In this document: piece after piece, positions 18,591 through 27,515 of the stretch
Layout: every line of letters starts with the position of its first letter
How positions within the stretch are numbered: position 1 is the first letter of the stretch
DNA from: JAHFTY01 sp964584785
Lineage (GTDB): Bacteria > Acidobacteriota > Terriglobia > 20CM-2-55-15
Length of the DNA stretch: 64,000 nucleotides
Assembly (NCBI GenBank): GCA_964584785.1
Contig: CAZPBY010000032.1
Span: 15,211-79,210, forward strand
Reading direction: 5' to 3'
The notes under the pieces: generated by a model
Databases searched by the model: none
The model's input: the letters and a program-made list of their open reading frames with translations, nothing else
What the model was told of the DNA's origin: nothing
Made by a program: the position numbers and the translations under genes

Positions 18591-20270
18591 ATGTTCCGAC
18601 GAAACCGCACCGTGGTGCTCGCGTTCGGATGGGTTGTTGTCGTTGCGGCGGCGGCCGCGCAAGCGCAGGTTGATTCGAACATCAATGCAAGAATCCGTCA
18701 GGAAGGAATGGAGCATTCGCAGATCATGAAGACGATGCATTTCCTGACCGATGTCTACGGCCCGCGTCTGACGGGTTCACCGAATCATGAGAATGCGGGC
18801 AAATGGGCGGTGAAACAAATGGAGACCTGGGGGTTTGTGAATGGCCATCTCGAGCCGTGGGACTTCAATCGTCCCGGCTGGCTTAACGAGGAGGCCACCG
18901 GGCACATCGTGTCGCCGGTGAAGGATAACCTCGTGTTCGAAGTGCTTGGCTGGACGCCTTCCACCAATGGCGTGGTGACTGCACAAGCGGTGCAATTGAT
19001 CACCCCGACCGGCCCGCAAGCGCCGCCCTCAGCGAACGGCGGCGGCCGCGGCGGTCCGCAAACGCCGACGTTTCTTGGACCCACCGAAGAACAGTTGAAA
19101 AACTATCTTGCAGGCATGGCGCCCAAAGTGAAAGGCGCGATCGTTCTGGTCGGCGCTCATGTCAACGTTCCGTTTCAAGAGGTAGCGCCGGCGAAACGCA
19201 TGACGGAAGAGGCCGCACGTGAACGCTACAACCCGGCGAACCCGCCGGCGGGCAACCAGGGTGGGCGCGGAGGACCGCCGTCAGCCGCTCCGGATACGAC
19301 GCGATTGTCCGCTGCGCGCGTTGCGACCATGGTCAACGATTTCCTTGTGGCCAACGGTGCTGCCCTGCGCATCAATGACGCGGGCCGCGAACATGGCCAG
19401 ATTCGCGCGTTCAATTTTGCCGGCTACGATCCGGCGAAAACGATTCCGACGGTTGTCCTTCGAAACGAAGATTACGGGCGGATCGCACGCATCATGGCGG
19501 ACGGTACGCCGGTGACGTTGAAGTTCAACATCGTCAATCGTTCTTTCCCGGAAGGAAAAACCTCATACAACGCGATTGCGGAAATCGAAGGCAGCGATAA
19601 GAAAGACGAGGTCGTGATGCTCGGCGGTCACCTCGATTCCTGGCATTCCGCGACCGGCGCCACCGACAATGCGATCGGTTGTGCCGTCATGATGGAGGCC
19701 ACGCGGATTCTGAAAACAATCGGCGTGAAGCCGCGCCGCACGATTCGCGTTGCTTTGTGGGGCGGCGAAGAGGAAGGACTGCTGGGTTCGAAAGCCTATG
19801 TCGCACAGCATTTCGGAACGGCTGAAAACCCAAAACCGGAGTTCGCGAAGTTCAACGGTTACTTTAATGTCGACGGTGGGACCGGCCGAATTCGCGGCGC
19901 TTCCATTTTTGGTCCACCGGAAGCCGCGCAGGTGCTGGCTCCATACTTCAAGGCGTTCGAAGACCTGGGTGTCTACGGCGCGATCCCGACCACCAGTCGA
20001 AACCCCGGCGGAACCGACAGCACGTCGTTCAACGCGGCAGGTCTTCCCGGAATCGGACTAGGTCAGGATTCGATCGAGTACAACAGCCATACGTGGCATA
20101 CCAACCTCGATACGTACGAACGTATCGTTGAGGAGGATGTGAAGAAGTCCGCCGTCTCGATCGCGTCCGCGGTCTATCACCTTGCCATGCGGGACCAGAT
20201 GATCCCGCGATTCAGCAAGGAACAGATGCCTCCTCCGCCCGCTCCACCGAGTGGAAGCGGACGGCAATGA
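18591..20270 (+). CDS. Secreted M28-family metallopeptidase
   Basis: The protein has 559 residues from the ATG at 18591, which has AGGAGG close upstream and begins the signal peptide (VVLAFGWVVVVAAAAAQAQ). The C-terminal catalytic domain shows the M28 di-zinc set: His347 (GGHLDSW), bridging Asp359 (GATDNA), catalytic Glu393 and ligand Glu394 (GGEEEG), Asp428 (NVDGG) and His503 (TWHTNLD). The segment between the N-terminal part and the catalytic domain resembles a protease-associated insert, interrupted by Gly/Pro-rich loops (GGGRGGP, GNQGGRGGPP). It is likely an extracellular aminopeptidase or carboxypeptidase that degrades peptides. Confidence 0.93.
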   Translation: MFRRNRTVVLAFGWVVVVAAAAAQAQVDSNINARIRQEGMEHSQIMKTMHFLTDVYGPRLTGSPNHENAGKWAVKQMETWGFVNGHLEPWDFNRPGWLNEEATGHIVSPVKDNLVFEVLGWTPSTNGVVTAQAVQLITPTGPQAPPSANGGGRGGPQTPTFLGPTEEQLKNYLAGMAPKVKGAIVLVGAHVNVPFQEVAPAKRMTEEAARERYNPANPPAGNQGGRGGPPSAAPDTTRLSAARVATMVNDFLVANGAALRINDAGREHGQIRAFNFAGYDPAKTIPTVVLRNEDYGRIARIMADGTPVTLKFNIVNRSFPEGKTSYNAIAEIEGSDKKDEVVMLGGHLDSWHSATGATDNAIGCAVMMEATRILKTIGVKPRRTIRVALWGGEEEGLLGSKAYVAQHFGTAENPKPEFAKFNGYFNVDGGTGRIRGASIFGPPEAAQVLAPYFKAFEDLGVYGAIPTTSRNPGGTDSTSFNAAGLPGIGLGQDSIEYNSHTWHTNLDTYERIVEEDVKKSAVSIASAVYHLAMRDQMIPRFSKEQMPPPPAPPSGSGRQ

Positions 20271-20430
20271 ATTTCGAAATCGGACAAGTCCTGCATTGCT
20301 GATCCGAAAACACAAATCTCAAATTGGACCGGCCCTGGCCGCCGGCTTCGTCCCAACGGGGGCACGCGCCGTCCAATTGGCATTTTCGGATTTCGGATTA
20401 AAAATGCAGGACTCGTTCATTTTCAAAATT
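20270..20430. repeat. 161-bp hairpin element with 60-bp inverted arms
   Basis: Arm 20270-20329 pairs with arm 20371-20430 at about 45 of 60 positions, including the uninterrupted AGTCCTGCATT, ATCCGAAA and AATTGGAC blocks, around a 41-base G+C-rich loop. It begins at the last base of the M28 stop codon and may also end that transcript. It is AT-rich compared with its neighbours and looks like a degenerate MITE or REP pair. Confidence 0.78.
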
Positions 20431-20449
20431 CCCCTGAGTTTTTGAGCGG

Positions 20450-21553
20450 ATGATGAGGGCGCTCTTCTATTTCCATCTACGCGTCGGCGTTCGCGTGGCG
20501 TTGCGCGCATCGCCTCCACTCTTCTGCGGCATCGTCGCCGTGATCCTGTTTCAGGATTCGCCGACGGCCTTCATCACCGCGATCGCGCGGTCGGCGTATT
20601 CCGGCGGTTGGCCGCCCGGGTACGTGATTCCCATTATCGTAATTGCGTTTGTCTTGCCCGCGTGGGGAAAGGCGCGACTCTCCGAAGGAATGTCCGGCTG
20701 GATCCGTCATCTGCCTTCGAGCGATGCCATCCAGCGCGCCGGCTTATTGCTGGCCCTGGTCAGTGTCCAGCTGCCGCTGATTGTGATGCTTGCAATCCTG
20801 GCGTGGATTGCGTCGCGGATCGGGCTGCCATTGGCTGTGCCCGGGTTTCGATGGATACTGGTGTTGCTCGCCGGTGCAGTGGCAGGACTCTTTCTTAAAC
20901 GTGGACCTCGGAAGGTTCGAGTGTGGCGCAGCTCGGGTGTTCTGGTGAATTGGCGAATCATGTGGCGCGCAATCGGCTGGCGCGTCGTGTCTGCTTTGGC
21001 GTCAGGATTTTTTGCGATCGGCGCCGGCTGGCTATTCGTGGTGAACAACCATCTGAGCGGCCGGACACAGGCTGCGGCGTTGCGGCTTGCGGGTTCGGTC
21101 GCGTGTGCGTTCTGCTTGACCTCGTTTGCAAGGAGGCTTGCTGAACGGCGGCCGCCCTGGCCTCTCTCGCGTTCATTCCCGTGGTCGGCCTTTCGCCGGG
21201 TCGCCGACGACAGCCTGTTTATGTCCGCGCACGCGCTGCTTTTGGTGGTGCTGGTTTCCGTCCTCAATTTCGCTTCAGGGATGCTTGTGCTTTCGGTCCT
21301 TCCGTTCATGTCGGTTCGTGCCGCAGAGTACGTCCGCCGTATTCCGGAGCGGCGCGTGGCTGCATTGGTGTTGCTGGGTGAAGGTTGTGTGGTGTCGATC
21401 GTCCTGACACTCCTGCCGTGGACGGCCCTGCTTTGGATTGCCGCAACGTTTGTCGCGCTGCGTTCAGCCCGCCGTGCGGAGCGTGATCGGCGAACCACCG
21501 GCTGGTTCGAACTTCACCATGCCGGCGCCGGCGACACGTCGTCGTGGAATTAA
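20450..21553 (+). CDS. Multi-pass membrane protein, probable ABC exporter permease
   Basis: This 367-residue protein is very hydrophobic, with many predicted membrane segments (for example FCGIVAVILFQ, GYVIPIIVIAFVLPAWG, ALLLVVLVSVLNFASGMLVL). Its stop overlaps the start of an ABC ATPase gene in a TAATG junction, so the two are translationally coupled and the protein is most simply the membrane part of that transporter. I recognise no named permease family. Two ATG codons at 20450 and 20453 are both possible starts and no strong ribosome-binding site is visible. Confidence 0.75.
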   Translation: MMRALFYFHLRVGVRVALRASPPLFCGIVAVILFQDSPTAFITAIARSAYSGGWPPGYVIPIIVIAFVLPAWGKARLSEGMSGWIRHLPSSDAIQRAGLLLALVSVQLPLIVMLAILAWIASRIGLPLAVPGFRWILVLLAGAVAGLFLKRGPRKVRVWRSSGVLVNWRIMWRAIGWRVVSALASGFFAIGAGWLFVVNNHLSGRTQAAALRLAGSVACAFCLTSFARRLAERRPPWPLSRSFPWSAFRRVADDSLFMSAHALLLVVLVSVLNFASGMLVLSVLPFMSVRAAEYVRRIPERRVAALVLLGEGCVVSIVLTLLPWTALLWIAATFVALRSARRAERDRRTTGWFELHHAGAGDTSSWN

Positions 21554-22251
21554 TGATGATCCGGCTGCGGGACGTGAGTTTTGCCTATCCTTCCGGAGCT
21601 CGCGTTTTGGATCGCGTCTCATTGGAAATTACGGCCGGCTTGACGCTGCTGTTGGGACCAAACGGTGCCGGCAAGAGCACACTTCTCAAGATCGTCGCGG
21701 GAATTGAGCGGCCGCATTCCGGCAGCGTGGAAATAGACAGTTTTGATCTTTGGAAGGATGAAGTCGCCGCGCGACGGAAACTTGCTTATGTATCCGAACA
21801 TCCCGACCTCACTCCGTACGCGACGATCCGGGACGTCATTTATCTTGTCTGCCGGCTGCGTTCGGAGCCGTTGGAGAGTGGTGATGCCGTACTCCATCGT
21901 GCGGGCCTGAGCGACGTGGCCGGCCGCTCGATCCGGGAACTGTCGATGGGGCAGCGGCGGAGAGCCGTTATTGCCGCTGCCTGGATTGGACAACCGATGG
22001 TCGCCATCCTGGATGAACCCCTCGAAGCAATGGATCGTTTGATACGCAAGGAAATCCTCATGTGGATCGACCGCTTGCTCGCGAATGGCGCCGCCGTGCT
22101 CGTCGCCACGCACCAGATCGAGCCCTTCATCGAGAAGACAACTCGCGTTATCCGCGCGCGCAGCGGTTCCTGCCAGTTATTGGATTCACTACCCGCCGAC
22201 CTGTTTCAGCGTACGAAGGTTCTCGAGGCGGCGGCCGGGAACCGGGAATGA
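21553..22251 (+). CDS. ABC transporter ATP-binding protein
   Basis: The protein has 232 residues. Walker A is GPNGAGKST, the signature is LSMGQRRR and Walker B is MVAILDEP, followed by an H-loop in ATHQIE. Size and motifs fit an exporter-type ATPase of the CcmA/NatA kind. The start at 21553 overlaps the permease stop; a GTG at 21544 is also in frame. It probably powers the membrane protein encoded just upstream. Substrate unknown. Confidence 0.9.
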   Translation: MMIRLRDVSFAYPSGARVLDRVSLEITAGLTLLLGPNGAGKSTLLKIVAGIERPHSGSVEIDSFDLWKDEVAARRKLAYVSEHPDLTPYATIRDVIYLVCRLRSEPLESGDAVLHRAGLSDVAGRSIRELSMGQRRRAVIAAAWIGQPMVAILDEPLEAMDRLIRKEILMWIDRLLANGAAVLVATHQIEPFIEKTTRVIRARSGSCQLLDSLPADLFQRTKVLEAAAGNRE

Positions 22252-22256
22252 CCCGG

Positions 22257-23174
22257 TTATTTGCGCGGACGCAACATCACGAGCTGACTGCTTCGTGTTG
22301 CCGGCAGAAGTGTCCCATCGGGCGTGATCCCGAGTTCGTGCGAGCGGACTTCGAATTTTCCCAGAAGCTTGCCGGTCTTCAGATCGATCTTCACAACGTT
22401 GAACTCATTGTCGAGCGATACGCCTTTAGGATGCGTGGCAGCGTAGAAGTCGCCGTTTCGGCCGAACGTGACGGTGTAGAACTGTCCGCCGTACGAGTAC
22501 TGACCGAGGAACTTGCCCTGTTGGTCGAACCACTGAAGACGGCCGTTTTCGCGATCGGCGACGTAGAGATTCCCGTCCGGTCCCATCGCGATGGAATGCA
22601 CCGTATTGAACTCACCGGGACCTGTTCCTTTCCTGCCCCATTGCTTCAGCTTCTTGCCCGTTGCGTCATATTCGATCACACGCGCGTTGCAGTAACCGTC
22701 GGCCACGAAAACATGACCGTTCGATGCGAAGGCAATGTCGGTGGCGCCGCAGAAATCACGAGTGAGATCGGGAACGTCGCCGACGCTGATTTCGAGGAGC
22801 TTCTTACCTTCCGGCGTGAATTTGTAAACCATCGACGTGTTGGCATCCAACGTCCACACGTTACCCGCGGAGTCGATCCGAATCCCGTGAGGGATTTTGT
22901 ACATGCCTTTTCCCCACGAGCGAATGAAGTTTCCTTTCGGATCGAGCACGACAATGGGATCGCCGTCGGCAGGACGGTGAATGACGTAGATGTTTCCCTT
23001 TTGATCCGCAGTTACCGCAGAAATACCGTCAAGCGTCAGCGGCGGGTTCACTTTGACGTCAACGCGTTCGACCGGCAGCTGGGGCACGGTCTTGATCGTG
23101 GCCCGCAAACGGTCAGAGTCCGCGTCCGGCGCCTGGACCAAAGCGAGCAGAAAGGCAATGATGAGTTGCGTCAT
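22257..23174 (-). CDS. Secreted PAL-like (peptidyl-alpha-hydroxyglycine amidating lyase-like) NHL propeller
   Basis: The protein has 305 residues from the ATG at 23174, where the signal sequence (TQLIIAFLLALVQA) begins; the frame is open further upstream but without signal or ribosome-binding site. It is a six-bladed NHL propeller like the PAL half of animal PAM. The three zinc histidines can be assigned as His96 (IPHGIRI), His193 (TVHSIAM) and His279 (RSHELGI). Also conserved are Tyr161 (DGYCNARV), the cysteine pair Cys142/Cys162 and VADRENGRLQ. PAL splits peptidyl-hydroxyglycine into amidated peptide and glyoxylate. Whether this one acts on peptides is unknown. Confidence 0.85.
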   Translation of the reverse strand: MTQLIIAFLLALVQAPDADSDRLRATIKTVPQLPVERVDVKVNPPLTLDGISAVTADQKGNIYVIHRPADGDPIVVLDPKGNFIRSWGKGMYKIPHGIRIDSAGNVWTLDANTSMVYKFTPEGKKLLEISVGDVPDLTRDFCGATDIAFASNGHVFVADGYCNARVIEYDATGKKLKQWGRKGTGPGEFNTVHSIAMGPDGNLYVADRENGRLQWFDQQGKFLGQYSYGGQFYTVTFGRNGDFYAATHPKGVSLDNEFNVVKIDLKTGKLLGKFEVRSHELGITPDGTLLPATRSSQLVMLRPRK

Positions 23175-23196
23175 GCGCGGCAGTCTAACACTGCGC

Positions 23197-23385
23197 TCAT
23201 TCGTGGCGCAAAGCGCTGATCGGATCCACGCGCATCGCGCGCCACGCCGGCACAGACACAGCGGCGATCGAAACCTCAGCAATGATGACGATCGCGACAG
23301 TCGCAATAATCGGGTCGCGCACTTCGATGCCGTACACCGTTCCAGTAAGAGTTCGCGGAAATGCGTTTCCGGGTCTGCCGCTCAA
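23197..23385 (-). pseudogene. C-terminal remnant of an ADOP-type permease
   Basis: This 62-codon open stretch reads GIEVRDPIIATVAIVI, a membrane helix, then PAWRAMRVDPISALRHE and stop. It matches the last helix and tail of the intact ADOP permeases here (PAHRASRIDPILALRFE at 37663, PSWRASRLDPTKALRHD at 43851). The remaining about 750 residues are absent. The break lies around 23350-23390, just beside a palindromic repeat at 23470, which may mark the deletion. Confidence 0.8.
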
Positions 23386-23469
23386 GCGTTTTCACGTTGT
23401 AGATCACCAGAACGTAGTTGTCTGATGGACACCGAACTACAGGGGATGAGTCGCAATGAGTTTTGGACA

Positions 23470-23575
23470 ATGACGTTTGACGTTGGAGATGGGACATCCC
23501 GACAGTTGATGTATCCAGAAGCTGCGGTCGAAATGTCTCAACTGTCGGGACATCCCATCTCCATCGTCCAACATT
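23470..23575. repeat. Palindromic MITE-like element, copy A
   Basis: Arms 23484-23509 (TGGAGATGGGACATCCCGACAGTTGA) and 23538-23563 are inverted copies with 2 mismatches in 26, enclosing a 28-base loop with CAGAAGCTGCGGTCGAAATG. The same arm and loop sequences, in reverse orientation, form the hairpins at 37681-38136. The outer 24-bp terminal repeats seen in copies B and C are not clear here. Confidence 0.82.
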
Positions 23576-23615
23576 ACCGGTTGACGGTTACATTGGCCAG
23601 GGACAGAATCGGCGG

Positions 23616-24410
23616 ATGAACCGCTTACTCATCTCTGTTGTCCTGGCCATGCTTGCGGCTTCACCGACTCAGGTGAAGGAATTCGAAGTGGCTTCGATCA
23701 AACCGACGCGGGTTGCGGGCGGAGTCCGTGGCGGTTGCCACGGCATCGATTCCAAACGGGACCCGGATGATCCGAACGCCAGGATTCCTCTCGGCCGATG
23801 CGTCGTTGTGGCCGGCCGCCTGAGTCACATGATCGGTATGGCGTACGGCATCAGCATGAATATGCTTAAAGGTGGTCCGCTCTGGGTCGCGACCGGCGAT
23901 GACCGGTTCGATGTCGAGGCGAAAGCGGAAGACTCCGCATCCGCAACCGAAGATCAACTCGTTGCGATGTTCCGCGCGCTGCTTGCGGATCGATTCCAAC
24001 TGAAGTTCCATCGCGAGTCCCATGAAAGCCAGGGGTTTGCTTTAGTCGTGGCCAGGAACGGACCAAAGCTTCAAGAGTCCGGACCGGACGATCGGCGGAA
24101 TTCTCTCCTGACCGCGGCCGGCCGTTCCGAACCCGATCTCATCAAGGGCGCACGCGAGGGCGTTTCCATGGTGCTCATCGGTCAAAGACAATCCATGGCG
24201 GATCTGGCGGGCTTTCTCGGACCATATGCACGAGGTCCGATCTCGGACGAAACCCATCTGACCGGGGCTTTCAACTTCAAACTAACATGGGAGGCCGGCC
24301 AGTCTCTTTCCGGTCCTCTTCAGGATCAGCTTGGGCTTCGCTTGGAGCCGCGAAAAATCTCCGACGAGTACTTCGTCATCGATTCTGCCGAGAAACCCAA
24401 AACGAATTGA
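23616..24410 (+). CDS. TIGR03435-type soil-associated secreted protein
   Basis: This 264-residue protein has a signal peptide (LLISVVLAMLAASPTQV) followed directly by FEVASIKPT, the hallmark opening of TIGR03435 proteins. The family is strongly expanded in soil Acidobacteria such as Solibacter. Further family features are DRFDVEAKA, a LVAMFRALLADRFQLKFHRE block, and a C-terminal LTGAFNFKLTWE segment. The function is unknown. The gene stands alone between the repeat at 23470 and the gene at 24458. Confidence 0.9.
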   Translation: MNRLLISVVLAMLAASPTQVKEFEVASIKPTRVAGGVRGGCHGIDSKRDPDDPNARIPLGRCVVVAGRLSHMIGMAYGISMNMLKGGPLWVATGDDRFDVEAKAEDSASATEDQLVAMFRALLADRFQLKFHRESHESQGFALVVARNGPKLQESGPDDRRNSLLTAAGRSEPDLIKGAREGVSMVLIGQRQSMADLAGFLGPYARGPISDETHLTGAFNFKLTWEAGQSLSGPLQDQLGLRLEPRKISDEYFVIDSAEKPKTN

Positions 24411-24457
24411 GGATCCGCCGTAAATGAAAAGAAACGGCCGCGTTATATGCTAACGAG

Positions 24458-26242
24458 GTGATCGACCCTGCACACATCGCGCGGATATCCGGATTGGCGA
24501 AGCATCCGCAGGCAGAATTGCTGACCGAGGTCGTCCTCGGCGAGACCAACGTCAGTTCGTCGGGCTTTCCGTACATTTCCGACAGGAGCTTCCACCTCTT
24601 CATTCAAAAAGTCCCGCACCTCTTTCGACACGGCGAAGCGATTCTGGAATGGCTGGCCGTCGTGAAGAGAAACATTGCCGATTCGAAAAGCATCGCCGCG
24701 GATGAAGCGGCTTCCATCAATCGCGCGATCCAGGTTCTGCGGACGGTGGTTTATACCGCCGGCGTTACCGCCCCTCCGGATCTCTGGCTCGTGAAACAGG
24801 TCCTGGCAACGCATCAGCAACTCGGCATTACAGAGGATCTGCGTTTGGCCGAGGGGCTCGATCCGGCGGAGAGCGCCGCGCGCCGCAATCTCAGCGTGCG
24901 GCATCTCATGAGCGATCTGAATCTCCTTTTTTCGCGGGGTTATTTACGAAAGGCCGGCACGCGCTTCTTTGCATCGAACGATCCCCTTGTCGCCGCAGCA
25001 TTGGATGCGGCACCTGGAATCGAGGAGCGTCATCGGGTCAACCTGGTTCCGAGACTGGCTGCGTGGTTCGGTGGAAATTCCGCCGACACAGAATTGTTGT
25101 CGGACTGGCTGCGCTTCGATTTTGTCGAGCGCCCGACAGGCTCGTGGATTGCTGACCGTTTTCAGATCGAACTGGGCTATCGGCTGACGCCGCTCGTTCT
25201 GAGTTTGAAGGTCTGTGAATTCACAGACAAGTTGTCCGAGGGAACGGTGTTCAGTGATGCGGTGCCGCGTTCGCTTCCTGAAATGATCCGCATTCTCGAA
25301 CATGCCGGTATCGTCGAGGATGGCCGAATCACGGATTTCGGCGATCGCGTCTTCGAGCGAGGTCCCGGACCGTTTGGAATTGTTGGGGCATACCATCCCT
25401 ACCTCAACAATCTGGCCTCGTTGTTGACGTCGGGAGCCGCCGGCGTTCACGTGCAGCGCGGCGAAAACGTCGCGGCAAGCCAGGATGCCAACCGCAAGAC
25501 ATTCGAACAGGCGAACGACAAGCTGGATGCGTTTTCGAAGAAGTATGGATTTCGATACGCGGTCTTCATTGAGCACGCGGTAGGACGCGGCGAAGCGACT
25601 CGCCAGCGCATGCAGCGGAGCGGGGAGTCGGAGATCCGTTACTTCGGGGCAGACCTCGAAGACGCCGCGATCGACCAGGCTGTCGAGCAGCAGAAACGCG
25701 GACTTCTGCCGCAGAATATGGAGTTCATCAGATCCGCGGACATCGGAAATCCCGCCAAGGTCGTCGAATTTCTGGCGGCTCGTGGACTGGCGAACGAGCC
25801 CACTGTCATGATGGTCGGCAATGGATTCCACGAAATTCGTCAACAGACCAACGACCGGATGATTGAGGTGTTGCGATCGTATCAGAGGGCGGGATTCGTC
25901 CTGATTTTTACGGAAGAATCCGCGCTGGACAACGATGATCTTTTGCAGACTGCCTGGAATACCTATCACGCGGGATTCCGATATGTGCACGAGCTTTCCG
26001 GCCAGGGCCTCAGGCCTGCCGTCGACCGGGAAGGCCGATCCGACCGCTGGAGCTGGCGACGTTGTGCCGCGGAAGCCGGATACCTCGTGGTCGAAGGACT
26101 GTCGTACAAATCGCGGACCATTTATCCTTACAAGCGTCCGCAGAAGGAGAACCCCTCGATCAGCGAAACCTACTTCTGCGTTCCCGCCAGAATCGCTGAG
26201 TCGCTTGCGATACCCGATGCCGAGATCACAACCGGCGTATGA
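24458..26242 (+). CDS. Protein with methyltransferase-like C-terminal domain
   Basis: This 594-residue protein starts at a GTG. The first about 330 residues are helical and contain winged-helix-like stretches, but I recognise no named domain. The C-terminal half carries what look like class I SAM-methyltransferase motifs in order: a glycine-containing first motif (FIEHAVGRGEATR), an acidic second-strand end (YFGADLED), SADIGNP, and MMVGNGFHEIR. The stop overlaps the next ATG (ATGA), so it is coupled to the small protein at 26239. Substrate unknown; the methyltransferase reading is moderately supported. Confidence 0.62.
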   Translation: MIDPAHIARISGLAKHPQAELLTEVVLGETNVSSSGFPYISDRSFHLFIQKVPHLFRHGEAILEWLAVVKRNIADSKSIAADEAASINRAIQVLRTVVYTAGVTAPPDLWLVKQVLATHQQLGITEDLRLAEGLDPAESAARRNLSVRHLMSDLNLLFSRGYLRKAGTRFFASNDPLVAAALDAAPGIEERHRVNLVPRLAAWFGGNSADTELLSDWLRFDFVERPTGSWIADRFQIELGYRLTPLVLSLKVCEFTDKLSEGTVFSDAVPRSLPEMIRILEHAGIVEDGRITDFGDRVFERGPGPFGIVGAYHPYLNNLASLLTSGAAGVHVQRGENVAASQDANRKTFEQANDKLDAFSKKYGFRYAVFIEHAVGRGEATRQRMQRSGESEIRYFGADLEDAAIDQAVEQQKRGLLPQNMEFIRSADIGNPAKVVEFLAARGLANEPTVMMVGNGFHEIRQQTNDRMIEVLRSYQRAGFVLIFTEESALDNDDLLQTAWNTYHAGFRYVHELSGQGLRPAVDREGRSDRWSWRRCAAEAGYLVVEGLSYKSRTIYPYKRPQKENPSISETYFCVPARIAESLAIPDAEITTGV

Positions 26243-26670
26243 CCAAAACCGAACTCGATTCGTTTGCCGCAGCCTTCCAGGAGTGCCGCATCCCGAAGAG
26301 CGAATGGACGCATCAGGCACATTTGAAGATGGGAGCCTGGCATATTCTGAACTTTGGCAAGGATGATGCGTTGACGCGCCTGCGCACCGGCATATCGCGC
26401 CTCAACGATTCGCACGGCGTTCCGAATTCCGAATCTCGCGGTTATCACGAAACGATAACGCGGGTATATCTCCACCTGATCGATGAGTTTCTTCGAGAAC
26501 TGCCCGCGGGAATTTCCATCGACGATACGCTCGACCGGCTGCTTTCCAGCAGACTCTCGGAGAAAGATTTTCTCCTCGCTTTTTACTCGCGCGAACGGCT
26601 GATGTCGCGAGACGCTCGCCTGGCCTACGTCGAGGCGGATCTCGCGCCGGTCTCAAGGATTCGTCATTGA
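26239..26670 (+). CDS. Small conserved protein with WTHQAHL motif
   Basis: This 143-residue protein has no signal peptide. It shows SEWTHQAHLKMGAWHIL near the N-terminus, then SRLNDSHG, GYHETITRVYLHLID and a C-terminal YSRERLMSRDAR. I have an impression of seeing this His-rich helical pattern in uncharacterised bacterial proteins but cannot name a family. The regularly spaced His and Glu residues (HQAHL, HETIT) could bind a metal. It is translationally coupled to the methyltransferase-like gene, so the two likely act together. Confidence 0.65.
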   Translation: MTKTELDSFAAAFQECRIPKSEWTHQAHLKMGAWHILNFGKDDALTRLRTGISRLNDSHGVPNSESRGYHETITRVYLHLIDEFLRELPAGISIDDTLDRLLSSRLSEKDFLLAFYSRERLMSRDARLAYVEADLAPVSRIRH

Positions 26671-26747
26671 CACTCTTTTCATTGCCCGCTCCTCGAAGAT
26701 TGTTGCCAGTGTATTATTTTCAATCCGGCTTCTGACGGAGGCTACAC

Positions 26748-27515
26748 ATGCGATTAAAAGACAAGGTTGCGGTAATCACCGGCGCGAACAGTGGAATCGG
26801 ACGCGGCGTGGCGCAGCGGTTTGCGGAGGAAGGCGCGCACGTGGCGATCAATTATTTGCCCGGAGGCACACGAACCGCGGACGCCGAGGCGCTGGCCGCA
26901 GCGCTGCCGGTGCAAGGTATGACCGTGCCGGCCGATGTCAGCCGTCGCGACGACGTGGAGCGCATGATGGCGGATATCGTCGCCAAATTCGGACGTATCG
27001 ATATCGCGGTCAGCAATGCGGGCATCGAAATTAAAAAGCCCTTTCTGGAAGTGACCGACGACGAGTGGACGCGCGTCATCAATGTGAACCTGTTGGGTTC
27101 GTTCCTTGTCAGTCAAGCCGCCGCGCGCCAAATGGTGAAGCAGGGGCAGGGCGGCAAGCTCATCTTCATGTCATCTGTCCACGAAGATATTCCGTTTCCG
27201 AGCTACACGGCTTATTGCGCGTCGAAGGGCGGAGTGCGCATGATGATGCGGAATATTGCAATGGAGTTGGCGCCCTATCACATCAACTGCAACAACATCG
27301 CTCCGGGCGCGATCGCAACGCCGATCAATCAGGCCGTGCTCAACGACGAGAAGGCGCTGCGCGACGCCGTCAGCGAGATACCCTGGGGACGGTTCGGATA
27401 CCCTCGCGAGGTGGCGGCCGTCGCCGTGTTTCTGGCCAGTGATGAGTCGGAATACGTCACAGGCAGCACCTACTACGTCGACGGTGGACTCACGCAACAG
27501 GTGACGCTGTACTGA
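26748..27515 (+). CDS. SDR family oxidoreductase, glucose 1-dehydrogenase type
   Basis: This 255-residue classical short-chain dehydrogenase has cofactor motif TGANSGIGRG, NAG (SNAGIE), the catalytic Ser in MSSVHE, and YxxxK in YCASK. The C-terminal YVTGSTYYVDGGLTQQ is typical of glucose 1-dehydrogenases, which oxidise beta-D-glucose to gluconolactone with NAD(P). A good GGAGG precedes the ATG. It overlaps the downstream GH63-type glucosidase gene in a TGATG junction, so glucose released by the hydrolase could be its substrate. That substrate call rests on family plus context. Confidence 0.9.
   Translation: MRLKDKVAVITGANSGIGRGVAQRFAEEGAHVAINYLPGGTRTADAEALAAALPVQGMTVPADVSRRDDVERMMADIVAKFGRIDIAVSNAGIEIKKPFLEVTDDEWTRVINVNLLGSFLVSQAAARQMVKQGQGGKLIFMSSVHEDIPFPSYTAYCASKGGVRMMMRNIAMELAPYHINCNNIAPGAIATPINQAVLNDEKALRDAVSEIPWGRFGYPREVAAVAVFLASDESEYVTGSTYYVDGGLTQQVTLY

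Noticed and set aside
22062..23219. Open frame of 385 codons opposite the PAL-like gene
   Set aside because: Overlaps the ABC ATPase end and the PAL-like gene, both firmly supported; composition is that of a shadow frame.
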